Shown piece after piece: positions 17,640 through 26,003 of a DNA stretch of 64,000 nt (position 1 is its first letter; every line of letters begins with the position of its first letter). Made by a program: the position numbers and the translations under genes. The stretch covers positions 1,364,001 to 1,428,000 of the forward strand of contig CAVRBO010000001.1 of the NCBI GenBank assembly GCA_963719285.1, written 5' to 3'. The DNA comes from C-114 sp963719285. Its GTDB lineage: Bacteria; Chloroflexota; Limnocylindria; Limnocylindrales; CSP1-4. The notes beneath the pieces are model-generated. The model did not search any database, had not been told where the DNA came from, and saw only the letters and a program-made list of their open reading frames with translations.

Positions 17640-18622
17640 CCGACCGGCCGGTGGAGCCCGAGATGAACCGGGAGCGGGCACGGGTCGAGCGGCGGGACGT
17701 CGACAAGGAGCGGGGCGAGCCGCTCGCCGGCGGAGCGGCGCGGGGCGGGCCGCGGGCGCTCCGACCGCTGGCCAAGCCGCTCGGTGACTGGACGACCCGG
17801 CCGCGGATCCTCATCACGAACGACGACGGCATCGAATCGCGGGGTTTGCTGGCCCTGAAGCTTGCCCTCGACCCGATCGGCGACACGACGGTCGTCGCAC
17901 CCGACACGAACCAGAGCGCCGTCGGCCACACGAAGACGCTGATGCGTCCGCTCCGCGTCCGCGAGCGGACGCTGGGCGACGGATCGCTCGGCTACTCGGT
18001 CGACGGCTCGCCGACCGACGCGGTCAGCCTGGCGTTCCTTGGCTACTTCGGCTACGGCTTCGATCTGGTCGCCGCCGGCATCAACTACGGCGCGAACCTG
18101 GGCGACGACATCACCTACTCCGGGACGGTCAGCGCCGCGATGGAGGCGGTCATCAACAGCTGCCCCGCGTTCGCGATCAGCCAGGAGTATTACGAGCACC
18201 CCGACTTCGAACTGGCCGGCCTGGCCGCCACGACCGTCGCCCGGAACATCCTCGAGCACGGTCTCTCGCGGGGCGAGCTCATCAACGTCAACGTGCCCGC
18301 CCTCACGATCGAGGAATGCCGGGGCATCGAGGTCACCCGGCTCGGCCGGCGGGTCTACTCGGACGAGCTCGTCAAGCGCCTCGATCCTCGCGGGGTGCCG
18401 TACTACTGGATCGGCGGCCAGCCACCGTCGGGCCTCGCGGTCCCCGGCACGGACTTCCACGCGGTCGTCAACGGTCGCGTCGCGGTGACCCCGATCCACC
18501 TGGACCTGACCGGCCGGAGCCTCCTGCGCCGCCTCAAGACCTGGACCTGGGGGCTGCCGAGCCACGAAGGCCCCGGCGCTGCGGCGAACGATCCCGAGGA
18601 GGCCGAAGGTGGGTCCGGGTAA
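17636..18622 (+). CDS. surE: 5'/3'-nucleotidase SurE
   Basis: 328 residues. The SurE core starts near 58 with ILITNDDGIESRGLLAL (metal-binding NDD), then VVAPDTNQSAVGHTKT, GSPTDAVSLAFLG, INYGANLGDDITYSGTVSAAMEA and NVNVPALT. The enzyme is a metal-dependent nucleoside monophosphate phosphatase. A 55-residue Arg/Glu-rich N-terminal extension is unusual; it depends on the GTG at 17636 (GTGA overlap with the permease). An ATG at 17663 with a GGAG upstream is an alternative that still leaves most of the extension. Confidence 0.94.
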   Translation: MTDRPVEPEMNRERARVERRDVDKERGEPLAGGAARGGPRALRPLAKPLGDWTTRPRILITNDDGIESRGLLALKLALDPIGDTTVVAPDTNQSAVGHTKTLMRPLRVRERTLGDGSLGYSVDGSPTDAVSLAFLGYFGYGFDLVAAGINYGANLGDDITYSGTVSAAMEAVINSCPAFAISQEYYEHPDFELAGLAATTVARNILEHGLSRGELINVNVPALTIEECRGIEVTRLGRRVYSDELVKRLDPRGVPYYWIGGQPPSGLAVPGTDFHAVVNGRVAVTPIHLDLTGRSLLRRLKTWTWGLPSHEGPGAAANDPEEAEGGSG

Positions 18623-19163
18623 CGAGGTCACGCTGAGCGACGGGGTCGTCACGCTTCGCGCGTGGCGGACGGCCGATGCACCAGCGGTCTTCGCCGCCTG
18701 TCAGGATCCGCTCATCGCCCGGTTCGTCCCCATCCCCCAGCCATACACCGACGCGGACGCGCTCTCGTTCGTGTCCTTCCACGCGGATGGCCGGGCCGAG
18801 CACGAACGGGCCTTCGCGATCGTCGACGCCGCGACCGGCGATCTGCTCGGATCGATCTCGCGCCACGGACCGTTCGGCCATCGGGCCACGTTCGGCTACT
18901 GGCTGGCGCCGAACGCTCGAGGCCGTGGGATCGCGACACGCGCGCTGCGCCTGATCACCGCCTGGACGATCGAGACGACGGACCTCATCCGGCTCGATCT
19001 GTACACGGATCTCGAGAACGACCGTTCCGGCGCGGTGGCGCAGCGGGCTGGATTCGCCCGAGAGGGCATCCGCAAAGCCTGGGATCTGGACCGGGACGGC
19101 CGACCCTTGGACGTCATGGCGTATGTCCTTGTCCGCGACGTCGCGAACGAGGCCACGCACTAA
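18609..19163 (+). CDS. GNAT family N-acetyltransferase (RimJ/RimL type)
   Basis: 184 residues. VTLSDGVVTLRAWRTADAPAVF is the usual RimJ/RimL opening; the acetyl-CoA loop region is GYWLAPNARGRGIATRALRLIT (R-G-R-G-I-A), and RLDLYTDLENDRSGAVAQRAGF is the C-terminal strand/helix. It probably acetylates an amine of a small molecule or protein; the target is unknown. The GTG start at 18609 lies inside the last codons of surE (14-bp overlap), so the two are co-translated. It ends 4 bp into the convergent oxidoreductase gene. Confidence 0.88.
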   Translation: MGPGNEVTLSDGVVTLRAWRTADAPAVFAACQDPLIARFVPIPQPYTDADALSFVSFHADGRAEHERAFAIVDAATGDLLGSISRHGPFGHRATFGYWLAPNARGRGIATRALRLITAWTIETTDLIRLDLYTDLENDRSGAVAQRAGFAREGIRKAWDLDRDGRPLDVMAYVLVRDVANEATH

Positions 19164-20800
19164 CGCCGGGGCCGGCCGTCCGAGAGGATCTCGCGCGCCG
19201 CGTTCGCGCCTGGGGCACCGGTGATCCCGCCACCGGGATGGGCACCCGAGCCGGCCAGGTAGAGGCCGGTGAGCGGCATCCGGTAACGAGCGTGGCCGAG
19301 CAGCGGCCGCCACAGGAAGAACTGGTCGAGCGCGAACTCGCCGTGGAACGGGTGGCCGCCGGTCAGTCCGTAGTCGCGCTCGAGGTCGAGCGGCGTGATG
19401 ACCTGCCGGGCCACGATCTGCTTGCCGATGCCCGGCGCGACCGTCTCGAGCTCGCGCACGACCAGGTCGCCGAGCGCGTCGCGGCTCGTGTCCCAGTCGC
19501 CGTCACGGAGCGTGAACGGCATCCACTGGGCGACGACGCTCATGACGTGGGCCGGCCCCTTGCGCCGCCCCAGCTGTGCGTCCGCGACGAGCGACGGGTC
19601 CACGAGCGACGGGATCGTGGCCTCGAGCATGGGGTGCTCGCTCATCCGGCCGTACTTGCTCGTGTCGAACGCGCGCTCGAGGGCGTCGATGCCGGGCGCG
19701 AGGAGGATGCGGCCACGCAGCAGGCGCTCCCCGTCGTCGCCCGCGGCGGTGAATCGGGGCAGGCCGGCGAGGGCGAGGTTGACCTTGGCGACCGTGCCCG
19801 CCGTCCGGATGTTGGCGGCCCGCCAGGCGAGGGTCGGCCCGAGGGAGACGGGGTCGACGAGCTTCGTGAGCAACCGCTTCGGGTCGATGCCGGCGACGAC
19901 CACCTGAGCCGCGATCTCCTCGCCCGAGCGCAGGACCACCCCGGTCGCCCGGCCGTCCCGGTCGGCGATCCGGTCCACGGGCGCGCTCGTCCGGATCTCC
20001 CCACCCGCTGTCCGGACAGCGGCCGCCAGCGCATCGGACAGCGCGCCGGGCCCGCCTCGCGCGAAGACCGTCTGGCCGGCCGCCCCTCCGTCGTTGCCGG
20101 CCGAGTCCGCGAGGAGCGTGAACGCCGAGCCGGCCGACCAGGGTCCGGTCGCCGAGTACAGGACGCCGCGGGCCGCCACCGCCGCACGGACGGCGTCGTT
20201 CTCGAACGATTCCGCGACGAGATCCGCGACGGCCATCGGGAGGACCCGCAGGACGGTCCGGCCGTCGCGTCGCCCAAGGCCACGGAACGACCGGCCGAGC
20301 TTGAGCCCGGTGATGGCGTCCCCGAACCCGGGCGCGGCGATATCCGGAGGAGTCGTACTCGCGAGGTCGGCCAGGAACCCGCCGAGCGAGCGGGCGAGCC
20401 GATCGAAGTCCGCGTACGTCGACGCGTCGTGGCCGGACCGGGCGCGCAGCCCGTCGGCCGTCCGTGCCGCGTCCGCCCACAGGGTGATCGCGCTCCCGTC
20501 GGCCGACGGCGCGAAGACCCGGACAGCGGGGGCCATGAGCGACAGGCCGTGATCCTTGAGCCGCAGGTCGCGGACGACCGATCCTCTCAGGCGGCCGACC
20601 GTGTGGGCGAGCGTGGGCACCCGGAAGCCGTGGCCGATCTCTCCGGTCGCCGCCGCCCCGCCGACCCGGTCGCGCGCCTCCAGGACGAGGACCTTCCAGC
20701 CTGCCCGGGCCAGGGACGCCGCCGTCACCAGGCCGTTGTGTCCCGCCCCCACGACGATCGCGTCCCAGGCCGTCGGAGCGGCGGGGCCGTTCAGCGCCAT
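19160..20800 (-). CDS. FAD-dependent oxidoreductase, PYROXD2/phytoene desaturase-like (copy 2)
   Basis: 546 residues. The Rossmann dinucleotide motif is AIVVGAGHNGLVTAASLARAG and the second FAD motif is LEARDRVGGAAATGEI. The C-terminal FAD-binding tail, GLYLAGSGAHPGGGITGAPG, is typical of CrtI/PYROXD2-type flavoproteins. The start is the ATG at 20800 (MALNGPAAPT), 2 bp after its paralogue; a longer ORF to 21142 lies inside that gene. Likely an amine or polyene oxidoreductase. There are no carotenoid genes (crtB, crtE) nearby, so a carotenoid role is not supported. Confidence 0.85.
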   Translation of the reverse strand: MALNGPAAPTAWDAIVVGAGHNGLVTAASLARAGWKVLVLEARDRVGGAAATGEIGHGFRVPTLAHTVGRLRGSVVRDLRLKDHGLSLMAPAVRVFAPSADGSAITLWADAARTADGLRARSGHDASTYADFDRLARSLGGFLADLASTTPPDIAAPGFGDAITGLKLGRSFRGLGRRDGRTVLRVLPMAVADLVAESFENDAVRAAVAARGVLYSATGPWSAGSAFTLLADSAGNDGGAAGQTVFARGGPGALSDALAAAVRTAGGEIRTSAPVDRIADRDGRATGVVLRSGEEIAAQVVVAGIDPKRLLTKLVDPVSLGPTLAWRAANIRTAGTVAKVNLALAGLPRFTAAGDDGERLLRGRILLAPGIDALERAFDTSKYGRMSEHPMLEATIPSLVDPSLVADAQLGRRKGPAHVMSVVAQWMPFTLRDGDWDTSRDALGDLVVRELETVAPGIGKQIVARQVITPLDLERDYGLTGGHPFHGEFALDQFFLWRPLLGHARYRMPLTGLYLAGSGAHPGGGITGAPGANAAREILSDGRPRR

Positions 20801-20802
20801 CG

Positions 20803-22398
20803 TCAGGCCGCCCGCCGGCCGCGCGACTTGAGCAGCTCCATCGCGGCGATCCGGCCGTTCGCGCCCATGATCCCGCCGCCCGGATGGGTCGCCGAACCGC
20901 ACAGCCAGAGGTCGCGGACCGGCGTCCGGAAGCGGGCGTGGCCGGGGACCGGCCGGTTGAAGAAGAGCTGCTCGAGCGATAGCTCGCCCTGGAAGATGTT
21001 GCCCTCCGTGAGGCCGAAGCGTCGCTCGATGTCGAGCGGGGTCAGGACCTGACGATGGAGGATGACGTCCCGGATGTTCGGGGCCACCTCGGCGATCCGG
21101 TCGATCACGGCATCCCCGAACGCCTCCCGGTTGTCGTCCCACGAGCCCAGGCTCGGGTCCAAGTGGTACGGCGCGTACTGCACGAAGCAGCTGATCACGT
21201 GCTTGCCGGGCGGCGCCATGGTCGGGTCGACCAGGGTCGGGATGATCATGTCCATGTACGGCCGGCGGCTCCAGTGGCCGTACTTGGCGTCGTCGTAGGC
21301 GCGCTCCATGTCGTCGACCGACGCGCTGAAGCTGATGGCCCCGCGCAGGTGCTCGCCGACGCCGGGCAGGCAGGTGAAGTCCGGCAGCCGGTCCACGGCC
21401 AGGTTCACCTTGCCGGATGAGCCACGGAACTTGAACCGGCGAACCTCCTCCTCGAAGGATGGCTCCAGGGTCCCGGGCTCGATGAGCCCGAGGTAGGTCA
21501 GCCGGGCGTCGACCGAACTCAGGACCGCGTCGGCCAGGATCTCCTCGCCCAATTCGAGGGCGACGCCGGTCGCCTTGCCGTCACGGGTCAGGATCCGCGC
21601 GACCGGGGCCTCGAGCCGGATCTCCGCTCCGAGCGCGCGGGCCGCGCTGCCGATCGCCTCGCTCACCCCGCCCGTGCCGCCCTTCGGGATGCCCCACGCC
21701 CGGAACGCGCCGTCGATCTCGCCCATGTAGTGGTGGAGCAGGACGTACGCGGTGCCCGGGCTCTGGACGCCCTGGTACGTGCCGATGATCCCGGACGCGG
21801 CCATCGTGGCGATGAGCGGGTCGATCGTGAACCACTGGCGCAGGAAGTCGGCGGCGCTCATCGTCATGAGCTGGACGAAGACGGCCTGCTGCTTCTCGGG
21901 CAGGCGCTGGAAGGCACGGGCCAGGCCGGCCAGCGGCGTCAGCTGGCGCGGGTCCATCCCGGTCAGGTCCGGCGGCACGATCGACAGGATCGGCTTGATG
22001 AACCGGGCCATCTCGACCATCAGCTGGCCGTACTCCTCGTACGCCTCGGCGTCGACCGGGTTCCAGCGCCGCAGCTCGCGCATCGTCCGACCGTGGTCGT
22101 TGACCCGCCAGAGATAGTCGCCCTGGAGCGGCGTGAACGTGCCGTCGAGCGGCAGGATGTCGAGACCGTGCTTCGGAAGCTCGAGCTCGCGGATGATCTC
22201 GGGCCGCAGCAGGCTCACCACGTAGCTCGCGACGCTGAACCGGAAGCCGGGGAAGATCTCCTCGGTGACCGCGGCCCCGCCGAGGAGTTCGCGCTTCTCC
22301 AGGACGACCGTCCTGAGGCCGGCACGGGCGAGGTACGCAGCGCTGACGAGGCCGTTGTGGCCGCCGCCGACGATCACCGCGTCATAGCGCTGTGCCAC
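20803..22398 (-). CDS. FAD-dependent oxidoreductase, PYROXD2/phytoene desaturase-like (copy 1)
   Basis: 531 residues, paralogous to the downstream gene. The FAD motif is AVIVGGGHNGLVSAAYLARAG; LEKRELLGGAAVTEEIFPGF follows; the C-terminal FAD tail is LWLCGSATHPGGGIMGANG. GTG start at 22398 with a strong GGAGGAGG just upstream. First gene of a two-gene minus-strand unit. A 26-bp element at 22410-22435 immediately precedes the ribosome site and recurs upstream of the divergent GcvT-like gene, suggesting joint regulation. Confidence 0.87.
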   Translation of the reverse strand: MAQRYDAVIVGGGHNGLVSAAYLARAGLRTVVLEKRELLGGAAVTEEIFPGFRFSVASYVVSLLRPEIIRELELPKHGLDILPLDGTFTPLQGDYLWRVNDHGRTMRELRRWNPVDAEAYEEYGQLMVEMARFIKPILSIVPPDLTGMDPRQLTPLAGLARAFQRLPEKQQAVFVQLMTMSAADFLRQWFTIDPLIATMAASGIIGTYQGVQSPGTAYVLLHHYMGEIDGAFRAWGIPKGGTGGVSEAIGSAARALGAEIRLEAPVARILTRDGKATGVALELGEEILADAVLSSVDARLTYLGLIEPGTLEPSFEEEVRRFKFRGSSGKVNLAVDRLPDFTCLPGVGEHLRGAISFSASVDDMERAYDDAKYGHWSRRPYMDMIIPTLVDPTMAPPGKHVISCFVQYAPYHLDPSLGSWDDNREAFGDAVIDRIAEVAPNIRDVILHRQVLTPLDIERRFGLTEGNIFQGELSLEQLFFNRPVPGHARFRTPVRDLWLCGSATHPGGGIMGANGRIAAMELLKSRGRRAA

Positions 22399-22409
22399 GG
22401 GCCCTCCTC

Positions 22410-22435
22410 CATCCAGCCTGCATACGTTTCATGCA
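22410..22435. repeat. 26-bp direct repeat, left copy (operator-like dyad)
   Basis: Begins CATCCAGCCTGCATACG and ends TTTCATGCA; 25 of 26 bases match the copy at 23179-23204, in the same orientation. Inside is a dyad, CTGCAT - 7 nt - ATGCAG (22418-22436). It sits 12 bp before the start of the FAD oxidoreductase gene, so on that side it falls in the 5' leader or promoter. Confidence 0.75.
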
Positions 22436-22493
22436 GATGCTACCCGAGGTCGGCCGGTCCCCGCCTGTCGGCGGGACGGCGTGTGCGGCCTAG

Positions 22494-22512
22494 TGTGTTA
22501 TGATTCGACACA
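22494..22512. promoter_or_regulatory. vapBC promoter with overlapping operator dyad
   Basis: TATGAT at 22499-22504 is a near-consensus -10 for vapB. It is embedded in the inverted repeat TGTGT (22494-22498) - 9 nt - ACACA (22508-22512). A dyad covering the -10 ahead of an antitoxin gene is the expected arrangement for autorepression by the VapBC complex. Confidence 0.5.
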
Positions 22513-22535
22513 TCTCATCGCACACGAGGCGCACG

Positions 22536-22784
22536 ATGGTCATGGCCCGGACCAACCTCACGTTGCCCGTCGAGCTGCTCGAGCAGATCGACGAGGTGGC
22601 CGGCCCGCGTGGGCGGAGCGCCTACATCGCTTCGGTCGTGGCCAGGCAGGTGCGTCGCGACCTCCAACACCGGGTCTTCGAGAAGGCCGCCGGCGCGATG
22701 ATCGGCAAGCCGGGCTGGATGAACCCCGACGAAGCCCTGGCCTTTGCCAAGCAGCTCCGGGCGAGCTGGGATCGACCGGAGTGA
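22536..22784 (+). CDS. vapB: antitoxin VapB (ribbon-helix-helix type)
   Basis: 82 residues. MVMARTNLTLPVELLEQIDEV has the ribbon-helix-helix pattern (beta strand RTNLTLP, then helix), a DNA-binding fold used for autorepression; the C-terminal part (MIGKPGWMNPDEALAFAKQLR) would wrap the toxin. GAGG lies 6 nt before the ATG at 22536; an in-frame ATG at 22542 and an upstream ATG at 22500 are less well placed. GTGA overlap with the toxin gene. Family assignment rests on fold pattern and partner. Confidence 0.75.
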   Translation: MVMARTNLTLPVELLEQIDEVAGPRGRSAYIASVVARQVRRDLQHRVFEKAAGAMIGKPGWMNPDEALAFAKQLRASWDRPE

Positions 22785-23158
22785 GGTACCTCCTCGACAC
22801 GAGCCTTCTCATCGACCACGCCGACGGGCTGCCGCCTGCCGTCGCACTCGTGGCGAGCCTCTTCGAGGAGCCGAGCGAGCTTTACACCTGCGATGCCGTG
22901 GTCGCCGAGGCCCTGTCTCGCGGATCCGATGAGCATCTGGCGATCGTCCGGTCCATGATCGATGCGCTCGAATACGTATCGACCGCCCCCGAAGCCGCAC
23001 GCTACGCGGCCGAAATGCGCCGACGGCGCGGCCAGACGAGCCACCGCACGCTGGGCGACGCGCTCATCGGCGCGGTCGCGTGGTCCATGGACGCGACCGT
23101 CATCACGCGCAACCCGGACGACTTCATCGCCCAGGGGATCGCCGTCCTGACGTACTGA
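22781..23158 (+). CDS. vapC: toxin VapC (PIN-domain ribonuclease)
   Basis: 125-residue PIN domain. Acidic residues line up with the Mg2+ site: Asp in LLDTSLLID, Glu in VVAEALS, Asp in LGDALIGAVAW, Asp in TRNPDDF. VapC toxins cleave tRNA or rRNA and are neutralised by VapB. The GTG start at 22781 overlaps the vapB stop. The pair sits between two divergently oriented metabolic genes and is bracketed by a 26-bp repeat, consistent with insertion as a unit. Confidence 0.87.
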   Translation: MRYLLDTSLLIDHADGLPPAVALVASLFEEPSELYTCDAVVAEALSRGSDEHLAIVRSMIDALEYVSTAPEAARYAAEMRRRRGQTSHRTLGDALIGAVAWSMDATVITRNPDDFIAQGIAVLTY

Positions 23159-23178
23159 GCCGGCCTTCGGCGGCAGCT

Positions 23179-23204
23179 CATCCAGCCTGCATACGATTCA
23201 TGCA
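23179..23204. repeat. 26-bp direct repeat, right copy (operator-like dyad)
   Basis: Same sequence and orientation as 22410-22435 except one T/A change. The dyad TGCAT - 7 nt - ATGCA is kept, and TGCATAC occurs twice 12 bp apart. It lies 31 bp upstream of the GcvT-like TTG start, where a promoter would be expected. Confidence 0.75.
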
Positions 23205-23235
23205 TACTGGCCCCGAGACAGCCGGAGGAGATCGC

Positions 23236-24429
23236 TTGAGCGTCGGCACCCCGTTCCATCCGCGCACCGAGCCACTCAATCGGAAGATGCAGTGGCGCGA
23301 GTGGTCGGGCTATTTCGCGTCGAGCGTCTACGCCGACGCCCACGATATCGAGTACAACGCGATCCGGGAGGCGGCCGCGCTGATCGATGTGAGCCCACTG
23401 TTCAAGTACGAGGTCTCCGGGCCGGACGCGCTCCGCCTGGTCGACCGGGTCATCACCCGGGACGCGACGAAGATGGCCGTCGGCCAGGTTTTCTACACGC
23501 CCTGGTGCGACGAGGCCGGCAAGGTCATCGACGACGGCACCGTCCACCGCCTTGCCGACGACCGGTTCCGCTGGACGGCGGCCGACCCGCAGCTCCGCTG
23601 GCTTCGCCAGAACGCCACCGGGCTCGACGTCTCGATCGAGGAGACGACCGAGCGGACCGCATCGCTCGCCCTGCAGGGACCGCTCTCGCGCCACGTCCTC
23701 GAGGCCGCGACCGGCGAATCCTTTGCGGACCTGCGCTACTTCCGGCGACGCGGGACGACGATCGGCGGCGTCGCCGTCGACGTGAGCCGGACGGGCTACA
23801 CGGGAGACCTCGGCTACGAACTGTGGGTCGACACGGAGCACGCCGTCGGCCTGTGGGACGCACTGATCCAGGCCGGCGCTCCGCACGCCATCCGGCCGGC
23901 CGGGATGCTCGCGCTCGACGTCGTGCGCCTCGAGGCCGGCCTCGTCCTGCTCGAGGTCGACTACACGAGCGCACGCCACGCGATGAATGCCGAGCAGGCC
24001 TACTCCCCGGCCGAGATCGGCCTGGGCCGGCTGGTCGACCTCGACAAGGGGCCGTACGTCGGCCAGCGCGCCCTCGCGGCCGAGGCCCGGTCGGGCGGAC
24101 CCGCGCGCCGGCTGGTCGGGCTCGAGCTCGACTGGGCCGGCATCGACGCGCTCCACGCGGCCCAGGACCTGCCGCCGGTCGCGCCGGCCGCCGTCTCGCG
24201 GGCGGCCGTCCCGGTCTTCGACCGGGCGGGGCGCCAGGTCGGACGGGCCACGAGCACGGGTTGGAGCCCGATCCTCAAGAAGCCGATCGCGCTCGCATCC
24301 GTGCCGCCCGCCCACGAGCGCGTCGGCGGCCGGCTGTCCGTCGAGTGGACCGTCGAGGGCCGCCGCGGCCGGGTCGACGCGACGGTCGTCACGCTGCCGT
24401 TCCTCGACCTGCCTCGCAAGCGCACCTGA
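23236..24429 (+). CDS. glycine cleavage T-protein (GcvT) family aminomethyltransferase
   Basis: 397 residues. The N-terminal folate-binding GcvT domain contains AAALIDVSPLFKYEVSGPDAL, ALQGPLSRHVLEAAT, VSRTGYTGDLGYELWVD and LDVVRLEAGLVLLEVDY; the C-terminal barrel contains GPYVGQRALAAEA and GWSPILKKPIALASVPP. TTG start at 23236 preceded by GGAGGAG. No gcvH or gcvP nearby, so it is probably not part of glycine cleavage but a related tetrahydrofolate-dependent demethylase, perhaps working with the divergent FAD oxidoreductases. That link is inference. Confidence 0.85.
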   Translation: MSVGTPFHPRTEPLNRKMQWREWSGYFASSVYADAHDIEYNAIREAAALIDVSPLFKYEVSGPDALRLVDRVITRDATKMAVGQVFYTPWCDEAGKVIDDGTVHRLADDRFRWTAADPQLRWLRQNATGLDVSIEETTERTASLALQGPLSRHVLEAATGESFADLRYFRRRGTTIGGVAVDVSRTGYTGDLGYELWVDTEHAVGLWDALIQAGAPHAIRPAGMLALDVVRLEAGLVLLEVDYTSARHAMNAEQAYSPAEIGLGRLVDLDKGPYVGQRALAAEARSGGPARRLVGLELDWAGIDALHAAQDLPPVAPAAVSRAAVPVFDRAGRQVGRATSTGWSPILKKPIALASVPPAHERVGGRLSVEWTVEGRRGRVDATVVTLPFLDLPRKRT

Positions 24430-24459
24430 GCCGAGCGCTCGACGCTCCGCTCCGACCGA

Positions 24460-25179
24460 TCAGGCGCGGACGAGCACCAGGGCGCGGACCAGGTTCCGGA
24501 ACGCGGTCTCGTCCATGCCCGTGCCGGTAATCGTCCACGAGGGCGACTGACCCGGATCGACGTAGACGACGAAGCCGCCGGAGCTGAGGGTCATCAGCTC
24601 GCCCCGGAGGTCGCCGATCGAGATCGGCCCGATGTCCTGGGCGTGCGGCGAGCAGGCACTCGCGCTGTCGGTGCACCAGCGTCCTTCGCGCAGCTCGAGG
24701 TGGAGGCCCGCGAGCGTGTGGTACCCGATCACCATCCGGCCTCCGTTGGCCAGCGCGTACGTATTCCCGGAGCCGCGGTCGACCGACCAACCGGCCGGCA
24801 GGGCGGCGCAGTAGACCGGCCACTGGACCGCTTCCGCGATGGCCGTGAAGAAGTCCTTGGTCTGGGAGCTGCCCGAGCACGCGGCCGCCGTGGCATCCGG
24901 ACCGCCGGGTGTCGGCGTGGGCGTCGGCGTGACGTTCGGCGAGGCGGTCTCGGTCGATGGCACGCTCGACGGCGTCGCCGGGTTCGACGGGCTGTCACTC
25001 GCCTCGCTCGGCGAGGCGGTCACGGACGTGCCGGCCGGGGCCGTGGCCGGCGGTACCGTATCGGTCGGGATGACGGGCGCCGCCGTCGACGGCGCGCCGC
25101 ACGCGGCGCTGCCTGCGATCAGGAGGAAGAAGGCCATCGGGCGGAGGACGTCCGTCACACCCGGGCGCGCTCGTTGCAC
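24460..25179 (-). CDS. hypothetical lipoprotein
   Basis: 239 residues from GTG 25179. The signal peptide MAFFLLIAGSAACGAPS has a lipobox (Cys near 27). A Thr/Pro/Ser-rich linker (to about 95) leads to a folded C-terminal domain with CSGSSQTKDFFTAIAEA, VYCAALPAGWSV and CSPHAQDIGPISIGDL, including Cys residues that could form disulfides. No family recognised. It follows the GcvT-like gene convergently. TAGGCT lies 6 nt before the GTG, suggesting a leaderless mRNA. Confidence 0.7.
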   Translation of the reverse strand: MQRARPGVTDVLRPMAFFLLIAGSAACGAPSTAAPVIPTDTVPPATAPAGTSVTASPSEASDSPSNPATPSSVPSTETASPNVTPTPTPTPGGPDATAAACSGSSQTKDFFTAIAEAVQWPVYCAALPAGWSVDRGSGNTYALANGGRMVIGYHTLAGLHLELREGRWCTDSASACSPHAQDIGPISIGDLRGELMTLSSGGFVVYVDPGQSPSWTITGTGMDETAFRNLVRALVLVRA

Positions 25180-25185
25180 GTCTTG

Positions 25186-25191
25186 AGCCTA
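25186..25191 (-). promoter_or_regulatory. -10 box of the 239-aa lipoprotein gene (leaderless type)
   Basis: TAGGCT on the minus strand followed by 6 nt and the GTG start at 25179. No Shine-Dalgarno is present between them. Confidence 0.45.
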
Positions 25192-25211
25192 GCGGCGGGC
25201 TGTCCCCGCGG

Positions 25212-26003
25212 TCAATGCGAGGCGCCCGCCGGTGCCCGGGAGCGGTCCCGGCCGAGGTTGACGAGCGTGGGGTCGATCCCGAACACCTCGCGGATCCGCG
25301 ACGGCGCGAGCACCTCGCCCGGCGGCCCGTCGGCCGCGATCCGGCCATGGTCGATGACCACGATCCGCGGGAAGAAGTGGGCGGCCAGGCCGAGATCGTG
25401 GAGGACCGCGAGGATCGTCGTCCCGTCTCGCTCATTGAGATCGATCAACAGCTCCATCGCCTCGACCTGATGGCGCAGGTCGAGGTGGACGGTCGGCTCG
25501 TCGAGGAGGAGGAGAGGCGCGGCCTGGGCGACCGCAAGGGCGATCAGGACGAGCTGCCGTTCGCCCAGCGAGAGTTCGCGGGCATCGCGACCGAGCAGGT
25601 GCCCGATCCCCACGCGATCGATCGCGGCCGCGACGGCGGCGCGGTCGGCCGGTCGCTGTCCCCGGAGCGGATCCTCGTGCGGCAGGCGGCCGAGCGCGAC
25701 GACCTCCTCCACGCGCGTCGCGAACGGCAGGGCCACGAGCTGCGGGACGACGGCGATCCGGCGGGCGATGGCCGACCGATCGAGACCCGCCACGTCGACG
25801 CCATCCAGCCGCACGGTGCCGGCCCGCGGCGCGATCGTGCCGACCAGCGCTCGGAGCAGGGTCGACTTGCCCGCCCCGTTCGGCCCGACCAGCGCGACCC
25901 GCTCCCCTGGCCGCATGTCGAGCGACACGTCGTGGAGCACATCGCGGCCGCGGTAGCCGATGCTCACGGCGTCGAACGAGGCGAGCGCGTCGGGTCGTCT
26001 CAC
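25212..26003 (-). CDS. btuD: cobalamin ABC transporter ATP-binding protein
   Basis: 263 residues of the FecE/BtuD ATPase type. Walker A is GPNGAGKSTLLRAL, the signature is ELSLGERQLVLIALAVAQ, Walker B is LLLLDEPTVHLDL, and the switch His is in ILAVLHDLGLAAHF. It powers import through the adjacent FecCD-type permease. Siderophore and cobalamin ATPases look alike; cobalamin is preferred because a cobalamin riboswitch precedes the operon. ATGA overlap with btuC. Confidence 0.87.
   Translation of the reverse strand: MRRPDALASFDAVSIGYRGRDVLHDVSLDMRPGERVALVGPNGAGKSTLLRALVGTIAPRAGTVRLDGVDVAGLDRSAIARRIAVVPQLVALPFATRVEEVVALGRLPHEDPLRGQRPADRAAVAAAIDRVGIGHLLGRDARELSLGERQLVLIALAVAQAAPLLLLDEPTVHLDLRHQVEAMELLIDLNERDGTTILAVLHDLGLAAHFFPRIVVIDHGRIAADGPPGEVLAPSRIREVFGIDPTLVNLGRDRSRAPAGASH

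Noticed and set aside
20803..22398. Carotenoid desaturase (crtI)
   Set aside because: Similar FAD motifs, but no crtB/crtE nearby and the sequence fits PYROXD2-like proteins better.
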